Below, piece by piece: positions 12,501 through 24,394 of a stretch of 64,000 nt of DNA. Every line of letters begins with the position of its first letter. The stretch's first letter is position 1. The translations under genes and the position numbers were made by a program. A model generated the notes under the pieces. That model was not told the origin of the DNA. It was given only the letters and a program-made list of their open reading frames with translations, and did not search any database. Origin of the DNA: Ulota crispa (taxonomy: Eukaryota; Streptophyta; Bryopsida; Orthotrichales; Orthotrichaceae); assembly GCA_963920765.1 (NCBI GenBank), contig OY987244.1:14758501-14822500 (forward strand), given 5' to 3'.

Positions 12501-13140
12501 TATATAAACAACTAGAAAATGACTAAACCAAGCACTACAAAATGAATGTAAGTGCTCGTTGGAGCACCGTGGCACCTTGATTCAAAACTAACAAACTACT
12601 AATATATGACTAATGAAAACTATGGGCTTCCTTATCTGTTACTGATACATGACTAAATGAGAATTATGTGACCACTTATCCATTACTGACATATGACTAA
12701 ATGATTCCTGTGTTGTCACTTATCCGTTACTAAATGTGGATTGGCGTTTTGATAACAAATGTGGATTGGATTTTATAAAGCAGTTACTGAGATCAAGACA
12801 CGTTGCCACATGATAGTTTGATTCTGTTAGTGGAAACGTAATGGCACCATTGGGAATTGGGAAAATTTAAATGCCTTCAAGAAAAAAAAGATAGTTGGGT
12901 TCAAGAAAGAGAGAACAATTCTTTCTTTCTAATAAAGACAAAGCCAGCATGATGTAAAGGATGAGATACTATAATGTCCTAAATGACTAAATGACAAAAA
13001 CTACTAAACAACTAAAAATTGACTAAATTGTGACCAAATGAGACCAGTCATGATATAGTCATTTAGCGAGAAATGACTCATTTTTTAGTCATTTGTAGCA
13101 ATCATATAAGACGCTGTATTTTACCTGTGTTAGGGGTTAA

Positions 13141-13674
13141 CTCCTAAATGCCCAAGGGGATAAGGGCAAAAGCAGATGCATTATAAAATGATACTTATGT
13201 AACTTTGATGAAGTTTGTTTCAACAGAGAAAACAAGAATCATGATGTTTAGTAATTATCCGTATAGTCAAACATTCAAAAAAAGTTTTGGATTTTTATTT
13301 AATGAATTTAGAAGCATTTGTCACTTTATATACACAAAAATTACAAATTTTATTCATAGATTTTGAAATTTGGTATGATTGGTTAAAAACAAACATTCTA
13401 TTATAAACTTCAAAAATGCAATCTTTTCAAAGGAGAGAACATCATTAGTTTCCCAAAATAGTAAATTTTATAATACTAGCAAATATTGAAGTGTTTGTCT
13501 TTGAAAAATTCTCCTTGATGGAGTTTAACTTGGATTGACATGATTCAAGTTAGATTGGAAAGCAAACTTGATTTTCTATTTAAATTTTTTTTTATTTTAA
13601 ATAAAAAAATTCATCTTGGGCAGCCCACAAAAATTGGGCAGCAATTAGAAAATGGTCGATTGAGCGCTTAGGGG
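13141..13674. mobile_element. TTAA-flanked element, P2-like (534 bp)
   Basis: TTAA lies at 13137-13140 and 13675-13678. The left end is CTCCTAAATGCCCAAGGG and the right end is GCGCTTAGGGG; the match is only good over the outer bases. It sits back to back with the next element, sharing one TTAA. Confidence 0.55.
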
Positions 13675-13678
13675 TTAA

Positions 13679-14642
13679 CCCCTAAAGGACCAAGGGCATT
13701 TTTTGAGAAAAAAAATAAAAAAACTGCCAACTTTTAGTGCTTTGCCCAAAATTGAAAATGTAAACCCTTTTTTCTCAACTCCAACCATACAAAAGTGTGT
13801 CAAACATATAAGATAATATGTGCAAAAAAATTCAGCTCATTTGACCGCACAAATTGTAAGAATATAATGTTGAAGTGAGAAAAATAGCTTTTTTTCATTC
13901 TTGCAAAACAAGGTCAATAGACTTTGAGCTTTGCTAGAGTAAATTTTTCGCTCTACACAAATTTTAGCTTTTTGACCATTCACAAGTATATGATGTTAGA
14001 TTCACTCATGAAAATTTTCAAATGCAAAGATAGAATTTAGCTTATTCTAAATCACCTTGCACCGCAAGGAGGTTTAGTGAATTGGCAATACAATGTTGTT
14101 CTTTCATGATTTCTTGTGCAATGAGGAAGTCTTTTATTTGAAATTTGAATTGGGAAAATTTAGAGACAATCATTTGGAATTTGTGAAGTAGAGTTTCAAG
14201 ATTTTTGGATTTATAAATTGAAAGATAATAGAGCCTAAAGTTAGAGGAATTTGTTTTTCTTGAAACTACCCAAACATAGTTAATGAAGTTTGACTCCCTT
14301 CTAAATGTGATGTGAGAGTTAGCTTTTTTTTTTTTTTTTTTTTTGACATTGTACCTTATGTTTTTTTAGTTACATATTAATTTCAAAAGTTGATGAGAGT
14401 TTTAGCATAAGATTCTCCAAAGATGCCCAAGCTGCCCAAGGTGCCCAAATTCTATTGGGTAACATAACTTTTGAACTAGACATTTGATTGGGGAAAAAAT
14501 TATATTTCCACTTAGGGAATACATATCTGCACCTCGTGTAACAATTTTGAAAAAATACAATAAAATTTAATAAAATTTAATTTCATATGACCCTACCCAA
14601 GTTCTCAAGTGGCTATTGAACAGCCACTTGGTCCTTTAGGGG
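13679..14642. mobile_element. TTAA-flanked element, family P2 (964 bp)
   Basis: TTAA on both sides (13675-13678, 14643-14646). Terminal inverted repeats: left CCCCTAAAGGACCAAGGGC, right (reverse complement) CCCCTAAAGGACCAAGTGG, identical for 16 bp. No coding region. A 23-base T run lies inside at about 14322-14344. The ends and target site fit a piggyBac-type non-autonomous element. Confidence 0.8.
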
Positions 14643-14646
14643 TTAA

Positions 14647-15215
14647 TGTTAGATTTTTTTATTGTTTGTTCAAAATAAATCTCCAAAAATAAATAGGAAT
14701 TATTCGACAATTCAAAGAGTCCAAGTTCCTTATTCTTTGAAAAACTAACTTTTCTATCTTAAGAAAATGGCACTTCAAAAAAATGCCAAAAGAAGATTAT
14801 GATGAAATAATTTTAGAAACCATCTCAATTAGAACTTCACGTTATGAATGTAAAGGAGCTAGAAATATTGTGATATTCATTGGTTTTTATTTGATGGTCA
14901 CTATTAGAAGGAATATGAATTATTCGTTTCAAGTTTTGTTGATAAATATTGGTGATTGCCATTGTGGATCCAACCTTGTACATTTGATTTATGAATCATA
15001 GTTTGTAACCTTTTTTTTTTGAGGCCATCATTCAATTTTTCTTTTAGGTTCCACATTATAAATAATCTTTACAATTTTGGAACCATGAGAAAATATTGTG
15101 GTTCTTAAGGAATGTGGTTAAGCGTTACATTAACTATATATAAAGGCCCTAGGTCTTTAGAGAAAATTGAAAACATAACGTGTGATTTTTTTGTGAAAAC
15201 AAGAGAAGCGAATGG
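14647..15215. other. AT-rich intergenic sequence
   Basis: A 72-codon open frame at 14783-15001 shows no recognisable motif and no splice partners. I see no gene. Confidence 0.5.
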
Positions 15216-15219
15216 TTAA

Positions 15220-17041
15220 CCCCTAAATGTCCAAGGCACTAGATTTTGGTGTTCAAAAAAATTCAAGAAACTTTGAAACCCTCTTGAAAACAAACAAATT
15301 ATTGTTTAAAGAGTTCTTTTTGGAGAGGTTGCGGGTTAAAGTTAGTTTTAGTTTTCAATCTTAACTTCCTCTGTACCTTATTCCAATTATTTTTGGTGGA
15401 AGCTAAATTGCTAGCATACATCTTGTGTCATAAATAGTGTAATAAATAAAGTCATGAATATTGTCACAACGCCAATGAGAAGTTGTCACATTGAAAAACA
15501 AGCATCAAGTTGAGAAAAATGGGAGGATTTCCCTTGGGCACTCCTTTGAGCTTGGGCAATAAGGGCCCTTTCACTAAAATTTTGTCATCTAACAAAATCT
15601 AAAAGTGCTTTTGGACTAATTTCACTTGGAATATTTTTGTTATAGAAATTAGAATTCATTCACCATTAAATTTTCTTTCATTAATAATGATTTTTGGTCA
15701 ATAATTGAAGCTAAAACATTTCTCTATACTAGGCAGGTGCATTTTGACAGTTGCATTGCAGTCTCATTTGTGAACTTGTGGTCATGGATTTAGAAGGGGG
15801 GACATTAGTTTTCAAGCAACAACAATAAACACTAGAGTATCTTAACCCTTTAGAGACCACCAAACCATATTTTGGTTTGGGAGAGTAGTTTTTGGCCTAT
15901 ATAGTAAAATTGCTCAAAAATTTGGAAAATGATCTTGAAGAACTCTTGTGATCACAAGAATTTTGCATCCAACCCAAAAAACAACAATAGAATCGGATAT
16001 GGGAGTTGATAAATTAAGGTGGTTATACATCATGACCTCAAAATACGTATCCATATTTGGTCAAAGATGGATCAAAGCAACAACACAATACATCAAACAT
16101 CCAAGAAGAATGCCACATTTCAATTGTGCAATCTTAAAAAACTTCAAATTACTCAAGAAATATGCTTGTATTGTTTCTCTATACGGTAGTAGTACAATTG
16201 TACTATTTGAGAATCCATTGAAAAGATGCTATCAATTTATTTTAAAAAAAGTTCATCCTACATTTAAGGCCAATTCTTGGTTGCTTTCACCAATTGGATT
16301 TTCAATAAAAATTTTCAAATTTCTTGTAGAATTGTTTTAGGGTAGCAAAGAAAACGGGATTTTTGACCCTTTTTGTCCACTTAGCTATACCTTGTGATTG
16401 CTATTTTTGTCTATTTTGAGTGAAACTAGTCTTGTTGGAAAGGTGGGAAACCCTACTTTCTAGAAATGTAAGACTTTTCTCAATCAAAACTTGCATGAAG
16501 CGCTACCATTCAAAACCACACAAGCATGAAAAACTAGAGATTTCCCATATAGAGCTCACTCAATCATTACAATATTTCACCTCCAATGGTAGATCTAGTT
16601 GAAATTTTGATGCATTGCAGCAAACAAGGTGTCCTTCACACTTATACAATTGGATTATTCAAATTGGGTCCATATTTGTTTCAAATGCACATCTAATCTT
16701 ACTGCCCTAGTTTCTAGTGGATTTTGGGAAAATGTGTGTGGTCTTTAAAGGGTTAAGTGGTTTTTTTCCAATTTTGTATCCAAAAGTTGCCAATTTGCAT
16801 TAGAAATTTTGGGCAGCTATACAAAAAGCAGAAAATTCCAAACTCGTCCATATTCAATCACATAATCTTAAAATTTGCATGGTCATTTTGGATTTTTTTA
16901 GATAGCACCATCTAAAAGCCTTGAAGTTCAAGATTCTACGGATTTAATTTTGTTTTGATATTTACTAATAATCTTACAAGAACAATTCAAAAACTTCAAA
17001 ACTAGCTTCCAAAATCAAGAACACCCTTGGGCATTTAGGGG
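15220..17041. mobile_element. TTAA-flanked P2 element, interrupted by a P1 element
   Basis: TTAA at 15216-15219 and 17042-17045. The left end CCCCTAAATGTCCAAGG and right end (reverse complement) CCCCTAAATGCCCAAGGG match closely. A complete P1 element (15846-16752) with its own TTAA pair is nested inside. Removing it leaves about 911 bp, the same size as other P2 copies, which supports nesting. Confidence 0.8.
15846..16752. mobile_element. TTAA-flanked element, family P1 (907 bp)
   Basis: TTAA at 15842-15845 and 16753-16756. The left end is CCCTTTAGAGACCACCAAAC; the right end in reverse complement is CCCTTTAAAGACCACACAC. Two further copies are at 57061-57920 and 61633-63174, aligned along their length, including CAAGAATTTTGCATCCAACC and GGTCAAAGATGG. 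The 130-codon frame at 15948-16340 partly survives in the other copies (TTTCTCTATACG region), so a remnant of coding sequence is possible, but it resembles no transposase I can name. Confidence 0.8.
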
Positions 17042-17266
17042 TTAATGATGCACTATGAATTTTCTTTAGGAGTACACTTGTAAAATTAACTATGTTCTAT
17101 GGAAGGCAAAATTATTATGTGGTGAGTTTGTACAAAATTGTAGAGTAAGAGGAATGAAAATTTAAATCTACAACAAAATATGAAGAACTTACATATATTT
17201 ATTGTAGAAACAAAATTTCAACCTGGAAATTTGGGATTTGAATTTCCCAAAGTTGAAAAGCGCTAA

Positions 17267-17856
17267 GCTAGGAGGCTTGTAAATGGAGCAGCTAAGGGTT
17301 TGTGCACTTTAGTGGAAAAATCCAGGCAGCTTGGCATAATGAAAATATTTTTGGTAGAAAGTCAAAGAAGAGACAATTTTGTGGCCATTTATTTTGAAGT
17401 TTTCTGAGTTGGTATGATTTAACTACAATTTATCAAAGTAAAAGGTGCATAGCTAGCTATTCTTGATCATAGGCAGTAGCATTCATGATGCAAAAGTGGC
17501 TTGTAAATGGAGCACATGAGTCCTAAAAGCAACCACTACAAAGTCAATAATGCTCCAATAAGGCTCTTAAATCGTCAAGTACCCATTCCATATTCTAATA
17601 CTCAAACCATGATTGAGAACAAGTTTTCATTTATTTTAGTATAAGTATATCTATATTTTACTAAAAGACAAATTTGAACACAATTATGACCAATAAGCAC
17701 ACTCAACAGTGGCTCATGTCACTCTTTTAAGTTCCTAAAACGGTGCATACACAAGTACAATTTTTGAACATAGAAAACGTGACCCATTTAAGAACCTTTA
17801 TGCATTGTTTTTGTGACCCCTACATGGTCCATTTGAAATAGAGCCTCCTACCTTAA
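17267..17856. mobile_element. TIR element, AGGTAGGAGGCTC family
   Basis: The left end GCTAGGAGGCTTGTAAATGG and the right end GAGCCTCCTACCT are inverted. The paralogous site at 25105 reads through (CGCTAATCACC), here interrupted as CGCTAA...TAATCACC, consistent with a TAA or TA target duplication. Interior sequence recurs in inverted orientation within 30175-30645. Other members: 29804-30645, 40980-41325, 54954-55277. Confidence 0.7.
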
Positions 17857-17907
17857 TCACCATGTCCAATGTTGATGCAATATGGAAGTTTTGTACTTAT
17901 TAATGTA

Positions 17908-18222
17908 AGGTAGGAGCACTCATAAGCGTCAATCTAAGGGTTTTGAACATGATGAGTACTAATAAACAACTAGCAAATTATAAGATCCTATTAGGAACAA
18001 AAAAATAATGAGTTTGCAATTTTGAATATATTATTTGGATATTGCAAGAATAAGTTGTGAATTTTTAAAGAGCAAACTGCCATTGTACCCATAACCACTA
18101 TCAAGATTTCATGTTCACATTTGTACATCCTTGTCATTACATCTATTTACTTCCAAAGATTTTCCAAGATTGCAGAGCTGACGGTTATGGGGACAGCGTT
18201 GCTTATGGGTGCTCCTACCTTA
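17908..18222. mobile_element. TA-inserting MITE, GGTAGGAGCAC family
   Basis: Terminal repeats AGGTAGGAGCACTCATAAGC and, at the right in reverse complement, AGGTAGGAGCACCCATAAGC, flanked by TA. The right copy of the bracketing repeat lacks it. Homologous members are at 19284-19632 and 62316-62632. TA target sites suit a Tc1/mariner (Stowaway-like) origin. Confidence 0.8.
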
Positions 18223-19283
18223 TATGCACTTTTCTTAAGCTTTTTTACCATGGATCTCATTCTCTCTACTACATTCTGTGCTTCACAACATTCAATTAGT
18301 GAGGTGCATTATTGAAAAAGTTCTCACACCATTGTCATATGTTTGTCCTATTTAGGTGAAGTTCAAGAACGACAATTGATTATTTCATGCACAAATAATA
18401 AGAGGAAAATAATCAATTGGTAGAGGTACACTCATCAAAAGTGAATCTTCATCTATCTCTCCAAAAAAGACCCATACATCCACTCAACAAATGCAATCAA
18501 TGAACTGAGATCTTTGAAGAACTGCATAAATTACAGAATTGGGTATTAGTAATCGGGTAAACCTCACAAGATCTATAAATTTGTGAGTTGGCAAAAAGTG
18601 ACTACGGAGCGAGTAGCTCTACAAGAGCCACGGAGAAGCCTCGTAAGGTATCGATAGAAGCACAAATTATATCAAAGGACAAGTGAGTATTGGTCAAGAG
18701 TTGTGAATAACCTTCAAACTACAACTTTGGGAGGGCCAGATTTGGAAGGAAATCAAACTCCAAGGAAGAAAGAAGGTTTAAGGTCTAATCTCAACTGTCC
18801 ATGTTGCTATTTCAAAACGAGCAACTTTGAAACTCCTAGTAAGAAAAAGGATCAAGGAGAAATAATAAAGATTGAAGTCCCACCACAATGCCATTATCTG
18901 AATTCTGTTACGAGGCAATCAACTGGTCAATAGCAACTTCTAGACAGTCTACTTCAGTATATACAACTAGAAGAAAATCCAGAAGATTCAGTTTCATAAA
19001 ACTGTGAAAACCAAATAAAAATGAAAGTGAAGAATCTTCACTTACATTGTCCTCTAATTCTGCATATAAGCCAACAAGCTTCTCACTGCAAGTCTCAACT
19101 CCTTCACACTCATTACAGGATTTGCATAAAAATTGAATGTTCTCTACAAACTAGGTCAATAAACCTACAACTGCACTCTACAAAGCTAAATGTTCTTCGG
19201 CTTAATCACCGGGAATATTTTCAATGCTTTGAAGCCGATTGTATTCTCTTAATAGGTGACACCTATGTAACAAAATCATAGTA

Positions 19284-19632
19284 AGGTAGCAACACCTATA
19301 AGCGTGAAACTAAGGGTTTTTGGAGTAGGAAAATCTATTGACGAACTTTGAAAAAAATATTGTAAGTTAGCAAGAGGAAATTAAAAACATTGGCATCAAT
19401 TTCAAAGTTCCAATTGCAAGCATGTTCACAAAGATTTTTCAAAGTCCTAAATCACTAAAAATGTACAGATGTATGTAGGAGATGCTAAAGACAACGCGAT
19501 GGGGCACTTAAAACTGTCATGCAAGTCACTTACAACCATCACTTTGTCACCCATAACCAATTTTTTTAATATTTGTAAGTAGACACAGCATATGTCATGC
19601 CCATAGAGACAATGGCGCTTATGGGTGTTGCT
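19284..19632. mobile_element. TA-inserting MITE, same family, with empty site at 26180
   Basis: Ends AGGTAGCAACACCTATAAGC and (reverse complement) GTAGCAACACCCATAAGCG. The empty site CATAGTATACAAAATCTTC at 26172-26190 is here split into CATAGTA and TATACAAAAATCTTC. This directly shows insertion at TA. Confidence 0.85.
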
Positions 19633-19773
19633 ACATATATACAAAAATCTTCAACTCTAGCGTCAGTTGAGTAGATTTCACTATAGACCCCAGAATCTCC
19701 AAATCAGCTCCATATTTAGAGTACACTAATCTTGAACTTTGACACTTTCCAATGATCCCGAAAATGAAGTGAA

Positions 19774-19972
19774 CTACGACCGTTGGCAAGTTCCTTGAAT
19801 GGACAACGTTCTTCCGACTGCAAGAGTTACAGAAATGCAAGGAGTTAGAACTGGAACACAAGAGAAGCAGAAATACAGAACTGGTTGAGGGTCTGAAATG
19901 AAAGGAAGCCTAAGATCAATCGACGTACATTCAGAGTTGCGCCAGACGATCACAATGGACAAGGGAGCTGAT
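19774..19972 (-). pseudogene. Truncated DUF569 C-terminal fragment
   Basis: Matches the 3' end of the intact DUF569 gene: the frame reads SIVIVWRNSECTS, versus SIVIVRRNSECTS at 26480-26515. Everything upstream of this point (fascin-like domain, linker and most of the C-terminal domain) is missing because FMO B sequence starts at 19973. It has no promoter or start and is non-functional as a DUF569 gene. It records the breakpoint of the segmental rearrangement. Confidence 0.8.
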
Positions 19973-20605
19973 TATAAGAATTGCATTTGAGACGGCTAAA
20001 TCCCAAAAATGCCTCATATGCTTGACTTCAATGGAGATCTGCAGTTTATCGAAAAAAAAAACAATCTTCAGCAATGATCTCACATGTAAATTCATTATTA
20101 GCTCAACTACCTCTAGAAGCTAAAAGTCCATATTTTAACACCATGCCTTTTACATTTATTGTAGCAATATCAAAATTTCGTAAAAGTTTGGCTAAATTCA
20201 GCCCCATTTTTTAATATTGCTCAGCAATGATCCCAAATGTGATTTTCATGATTGGCTCAAAAGGCTCAAAACACTGTTAAATATGCTAAAACATTCAAAG
20301 TTACTACTTCGGTGTTTTGCATTCGTTTCTGTAGCTATCACCTAAAATTTGTAGAAAAATTGCTAATTTTAGCAATTGCTTTTCAATTGCAAAATTTTGC
20401 AAGAAGTACGTCGAAAAAAACTTCAGAGTTTGCAAGAAATTGACTATTAGGTGCCCTCGCTTCTGTATCTAGAAAGTTTAAACATATCTACAAAGCTTCA
20501 AGAAAAGTAACAAAATGTACAAATAGAAACAAAGAAATCATTCTCTACACTTTCAAAAGCTGTAACAATTAACTTGCTACCAAAGCGGACTTGGACTTTC
20601 TGTTT

Positions 20606-23600
20606 CTAGTTTAGGCATTTGGAAGGTATACCTACTGATTGCATTTTTCCATTAAAAATGAGCACATGCCTGGAAAACAAGGAGTTAAAATAGTGAAACA
20701 ACAGCCACCTGTCAGGGAAACGTTGGTCAATTTTGTTGAGACAAGCGTAAGCTTCTTTGTGCAGGTCCTCGTCTGGCCATACATCTCGGTACGTCTCCGG
20801 ATTTTGTCTTTTATTTCTCGAAGTAGCTTCATAGATTTTCACCCTCCAAGTCTCCACACAAGCGCTCCCTGTTTGTTCTGCAAGCCAGTTGTCGTACTCA
20901 TACTGCAACAAACAGACATCACATTAACTTTAACTTAACATCATTTTTGTGACACTTTCTTGGAGTTAAGTTACTCAATCGTAATTTGATTAAACTAAAG
21001 ACTGTTGACTTTGTGGAAACTAGAGCACCATAGGGCATTAATAGGTGCAAGATTGTAAGATTGCACCACCAGTACATGTACAATACACCTAGTAATCCTT
21101 AAACATTCATGAGTATTAAAACATATCTAGGCAATATAACGGAGCTTGGTAGGTGAAAGAGATACAATTGAGTTTTCAGATAACTTAATAATTATCTCAC
21201 TATATAATGATTGGATGGGTGGCAAGTTTTACACTTTGTATTCTTCACATTTGGACAAAAATCTTAAGTGAGGACTCTATGAATCTAGTGTCCATTAACT
21301 TAGCTTTCAAGAATCTTAGTCAGCTATTGGTGGAGGTGACGGATCTTGAGACGAGAATTCAAATGCTGGTACCTGGGTAGTAGCCAGATTATGTGCAAAG
21401 TGTTTCGTCTTGCTGGAACCAGCAAGCTTCCCATAAAACTCCTTCACCGACTTCATCATCTCTGACGTGGAAGGCAAGCTGGCCTTGCCTGACAGAGCCA
21501 TGGCTATCCACCGAGATTGCAGCTCACACAACTGGAAGGGAACCACCTGTTGCAGCACAATTTTCAACAGCAATCAACAGCTCCTCAATAACATGCTGCA
21601 AAGTTAGACAACACCCAAAAAAAATGAAACTCACAGCGAGCAAGCACTTGCAAAAAACCATGCATTATTGCATTACCTTCCAAGGCAACCCTACGAAGGC
21701 AAGAGAGGGAGCAAGAGAAGGTGGGAACACATGCTCATATAAAGGACCAACACAATTATTATGCACACCCACTTCTCCCTTTGTATCCAGAAACGGAAAA
21801 TAATAGAAATACCTGCCATCAATTAGAAATACAAAGTCCGTGTCAAAAAACAAAAAGTCAAACCCTACTTCATATGTAAGTTACAAGAACGTTCACCGAC
21901 AAAAAAAAAAAGGCTGAAAAAGGGGTTTTTTAATAAGGTTCGCTCGAATCAAGAAGGTTTCAACAGCATCGTAGCATCATGAGAAAGAATCTTGTTATGA
22001 AGTCTAGGGTTTAGAATAATAGGGTTTAAGGTTTAGGGCCTTGGCAGCTTTACGGTTTTACGGTTTAGAGTTTAGTTCCTGCAAAGGGTCTAAAACCACT
22101 GTTTAAAGAGGGCAGAATTGGCCTCAACGACAATCTGCTTACCCTGTACAATGGAGAATGATATCCGCAGTGACAGATTTCCCGCTTTTGAACTTCACAG
22201 TTCCGTCATCACAAGCGCACTCTATCTGCATGCAACATCTTCATTAGACACCCAGGTATTTCGTATTGCAAAATGCACAGCACTATCAGAAAGCAAGAGC
22301 TGCTTAACTCTTAAACCCCCAAGAGGACATTTTTTGTCACCTGTAGGACGGGAAAAAGTTGTTCTTCATCTGATTTTTTTCGGAAGTAATCATAAACACG
22401 TGGTCCATCACGGGAGGCAAAAAAAACAATCTCATCAAACGCACTCATATTTGTAGGTAACCCAAATTGTGAGAAGATGAGACACAGTGTTAGGTCCCAT
22501 GTTACCCTTCTTGCAACTTTCATGAGGACACCATGCACTCTGCAACTTTTGAAACTAGTATTATAATGGGTGGGAACTAGCCACACCACTGTAGAGCTAC
22601 TATAGAGAGGCAGTCACGGTGACCAGCCCAGCGTTCAGGGGTTAAGAAAGCACAGTAGAGAGATGTTACCGTAGAATGACGATAAATGTTACTGTGCTGG
22701 CCAACAGGTTCACCGAAGTCGACCGGCGAGCTCCAGGTACGCCCGCTTATATGCACCTCTTTGGCCACTTGGGCAATATCCCTTGAGATGTCCACCCCAC
22801 TAGCCGCATTCCCTATCACCACCACAGTCTGACATACGCCCTTGAAATATAAACCCTAAAATATATAAAGCATTTCTCTCCCTTTCGGATATTCTGAAAA
22901 GCAAACAGTCAGAGTTGCAAATCACTACCTGGTCGATGAAAGAACTCGGTTCTCTGTAGTTATGGCTGTGCATTTGCGCTCCCGGCCATTTGCTTATTCC
23001 TGCACATGTAAATCACGAAATCAAATCAACATCGTAACATTCGTAGAGTAGTAACAGTTTTATGAAATCTTTCAAGAATCATGCCAAGTAGAGAGCTATC
23101 CATGGTTGTCACTTTGGGCAAGTTAAAGCCAAAGGACTAGAGCAATCCATGCTTGTTACTTTGGACAACTTAAGGCCAAAGGATAAGACAGACAAGACAG
23201 GCGCACAAGGACAAGACACACGGAAGAGGACAAGACATGCAAACAAGGACAAGACAGGCAGGTGGTTTGGACCAAGCTATGTGGGTGGGTGTCCATGCTA
23301 GAATTCAGGTGAGAAGACAAGCAACCTATCAGTGAGACAAGTGACGTGGTTGTCCATGTTGGAATCAAGGTGTGGACATCAAAGCACAAGGTTGCAAATG
23401 CAAGATTGCATCCATGCCCCCTACTTAAATAACAAAAAAAAACTGCCTCTGCACCCTGACTATTTGCTTTTTGACTATTTGCGTTTGCACTAGATGGGCA
23501 GGTGATTCAGGGTTGCTCCAGTATGACAACCATGGAGCAATCAGTGCAATTGTGTGAAGTCTCAAGGAATACCTGGGATCACTGCAAGTTTGGGCTCGGA

Positions 23601-24394
23601 GTAGTGACCATTGCACACCACCACTGCGTCGAAAAGCTCCTCATTCACGGCATCTCTTCGTCTCGTCCGCACTGTCCAACAATTTTGACGTAATCCTACA
23701 TGCTCTACGACGGTAGAAAATTCCACCAAGTTCGAAAGACCGTAAAAGTCTGCGAAATCCTGTAAGTAGGAGGTGACCTCTGCATGGCCTGGAAAGCGAC
23801 GAGGATCTCTCCCCGCTCTCGGAAGAAACGGGAAGTCGGTGAAGCCCATGATCTCACGAGGGAGATTCGTACGTAAAGACGCATACATGCTTGAGTGCAC
23901 ACGCTTCCGACGATTGTCAACTCCGAGTAAGTCGTCACTCTCGACCTCCGGGTCGTAAACCCACACTCCACCCACGCTCTCTGTCTGCTCGAACACCGTC
24001 ACCGTGTGGTGCTCTCGCATGAGCTCCCGTGCTGCCACTAGACCCGCCGCTCCTGCGCCGATCACCGCCACCCTGCAAGATTTCCGCCCTCCTGCACTCT
24101 CGGAACGTCAGCTCGCATCGCATCAAACCCTAATTTGCAGAACGAAAGCTCGCATCGCATGAAAACCCTAATTCGCATCCAAACCCTAATTTGCAATTGT
24201 CAAAGCCACTCGAAGATCTTAATTCTACTGCATCACGAACAAAACATTGGCCGGTGCGGATCACCAACCACGTCGTTCAGCGCCGTAAGCATCTTCGACG
24301 AGACACGACGATTTTTGCGAACCCTAAAGTATCGTGGGGAGCGCGAATTACCTCCGTTGGTTGCGAACTCGGAGCTCATCCCCGTTGGTTCCAT
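20606..24394 (-). CDS. Flavin-containing monooxygenase, FMO GS-OX-like (copy B)
   Basis: Inverted paralogue of the gene at 2531-6608 with the same eight-exon structure. Exons in transcription order: 24394-24352, 24091-23573, 22999-22929, 22828-22670, 22225-22143, 21812-21677, 21546-21373, 20902-20606; 493 codons plus stop, with consistent phases. Exons 1 and 3-7 have exactly the same lengths as in copy A; exon 2 is four codons shorter (CSEG absent before RQNCW). FAD motif GAGAAG, NADPH motif GNAASG, the MHSHNYR stretch and HCTGY are intact. The apparent lack of an ATG before the FAD motif is solved by the small first exon (MEPTGMSSEF). The C-terminus differs from A after FNGK because of a one-base change. 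Function is inferred from the family: S-oxygenation, substrate unknown. No inactivating change is visible, so both copies may be expressed. Confidence 0.9.

Larger units (their letters stand above)
8957..13126. mobile_element. 4.2-kb TIR element rich in TGACTA motifs
   Basis: The left end AGGTAAAAAATAGCGTC and the right end, read in reverse complement as AGGTAAAATACAGCGTC, form imperfect terminal inverted repeats, both followed by related TATATGA-like bases. Subterminal regions on both sides are dense in TGACTA or TAGTCA (about 8990-9070, 9580-9650, 12360-12540, 12960-13080). The interior holds an 11-bp minisatellite and other tandem repeats and no plausible transposase. Repeated short subterminal motifs are typical of transposase-binding regions in plant DNA transposons. 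I found no clear target duplication. Confidence 0.6.
17220..19972 (+). repeat. Left copy of a direct repeat that brackets FMO B
   Basis: Counterpart of 25070-26530 in the same orientation; the right copy is contiguous with the intact DUF569 gene. Landmarks shared by both: TTGGGATTTG near the start, GATCTCATTCTCTCTAC, GAGGCTTCGTAAGG-like blocks, TGAAGCCGATTGTAT and CATTCAGAGTT. The left copy carries three elements (17267-17856, 17908-18222, 19284-19632) absent from the right. It ends abruptly inside the DUF569 C-terminal coding region, where FMO B begins. Confidence 0.8.

Noticed and set aside
8734-13136. A single 4.4-kb TTAA element including the TGACTA element
   Set aside because: Only about six terminal bases agree between the ends; the inner AGGTAAAA ends explain the structure better.
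15948-16340. A transposase in the P1 element
   Set aside because: The 130-codon frame is interrupted in the other two P1 copies and has no recognisable catalytic motif; at most a remnant.
23562-24071. FMO B as a pseudogene lacking a start codon
   Set aside because: The GTG at 24071 and the upstream TGA suggested loss of the start, but the conserved upstream exon at 24394-24352 splices in phase and supplies an ATG.
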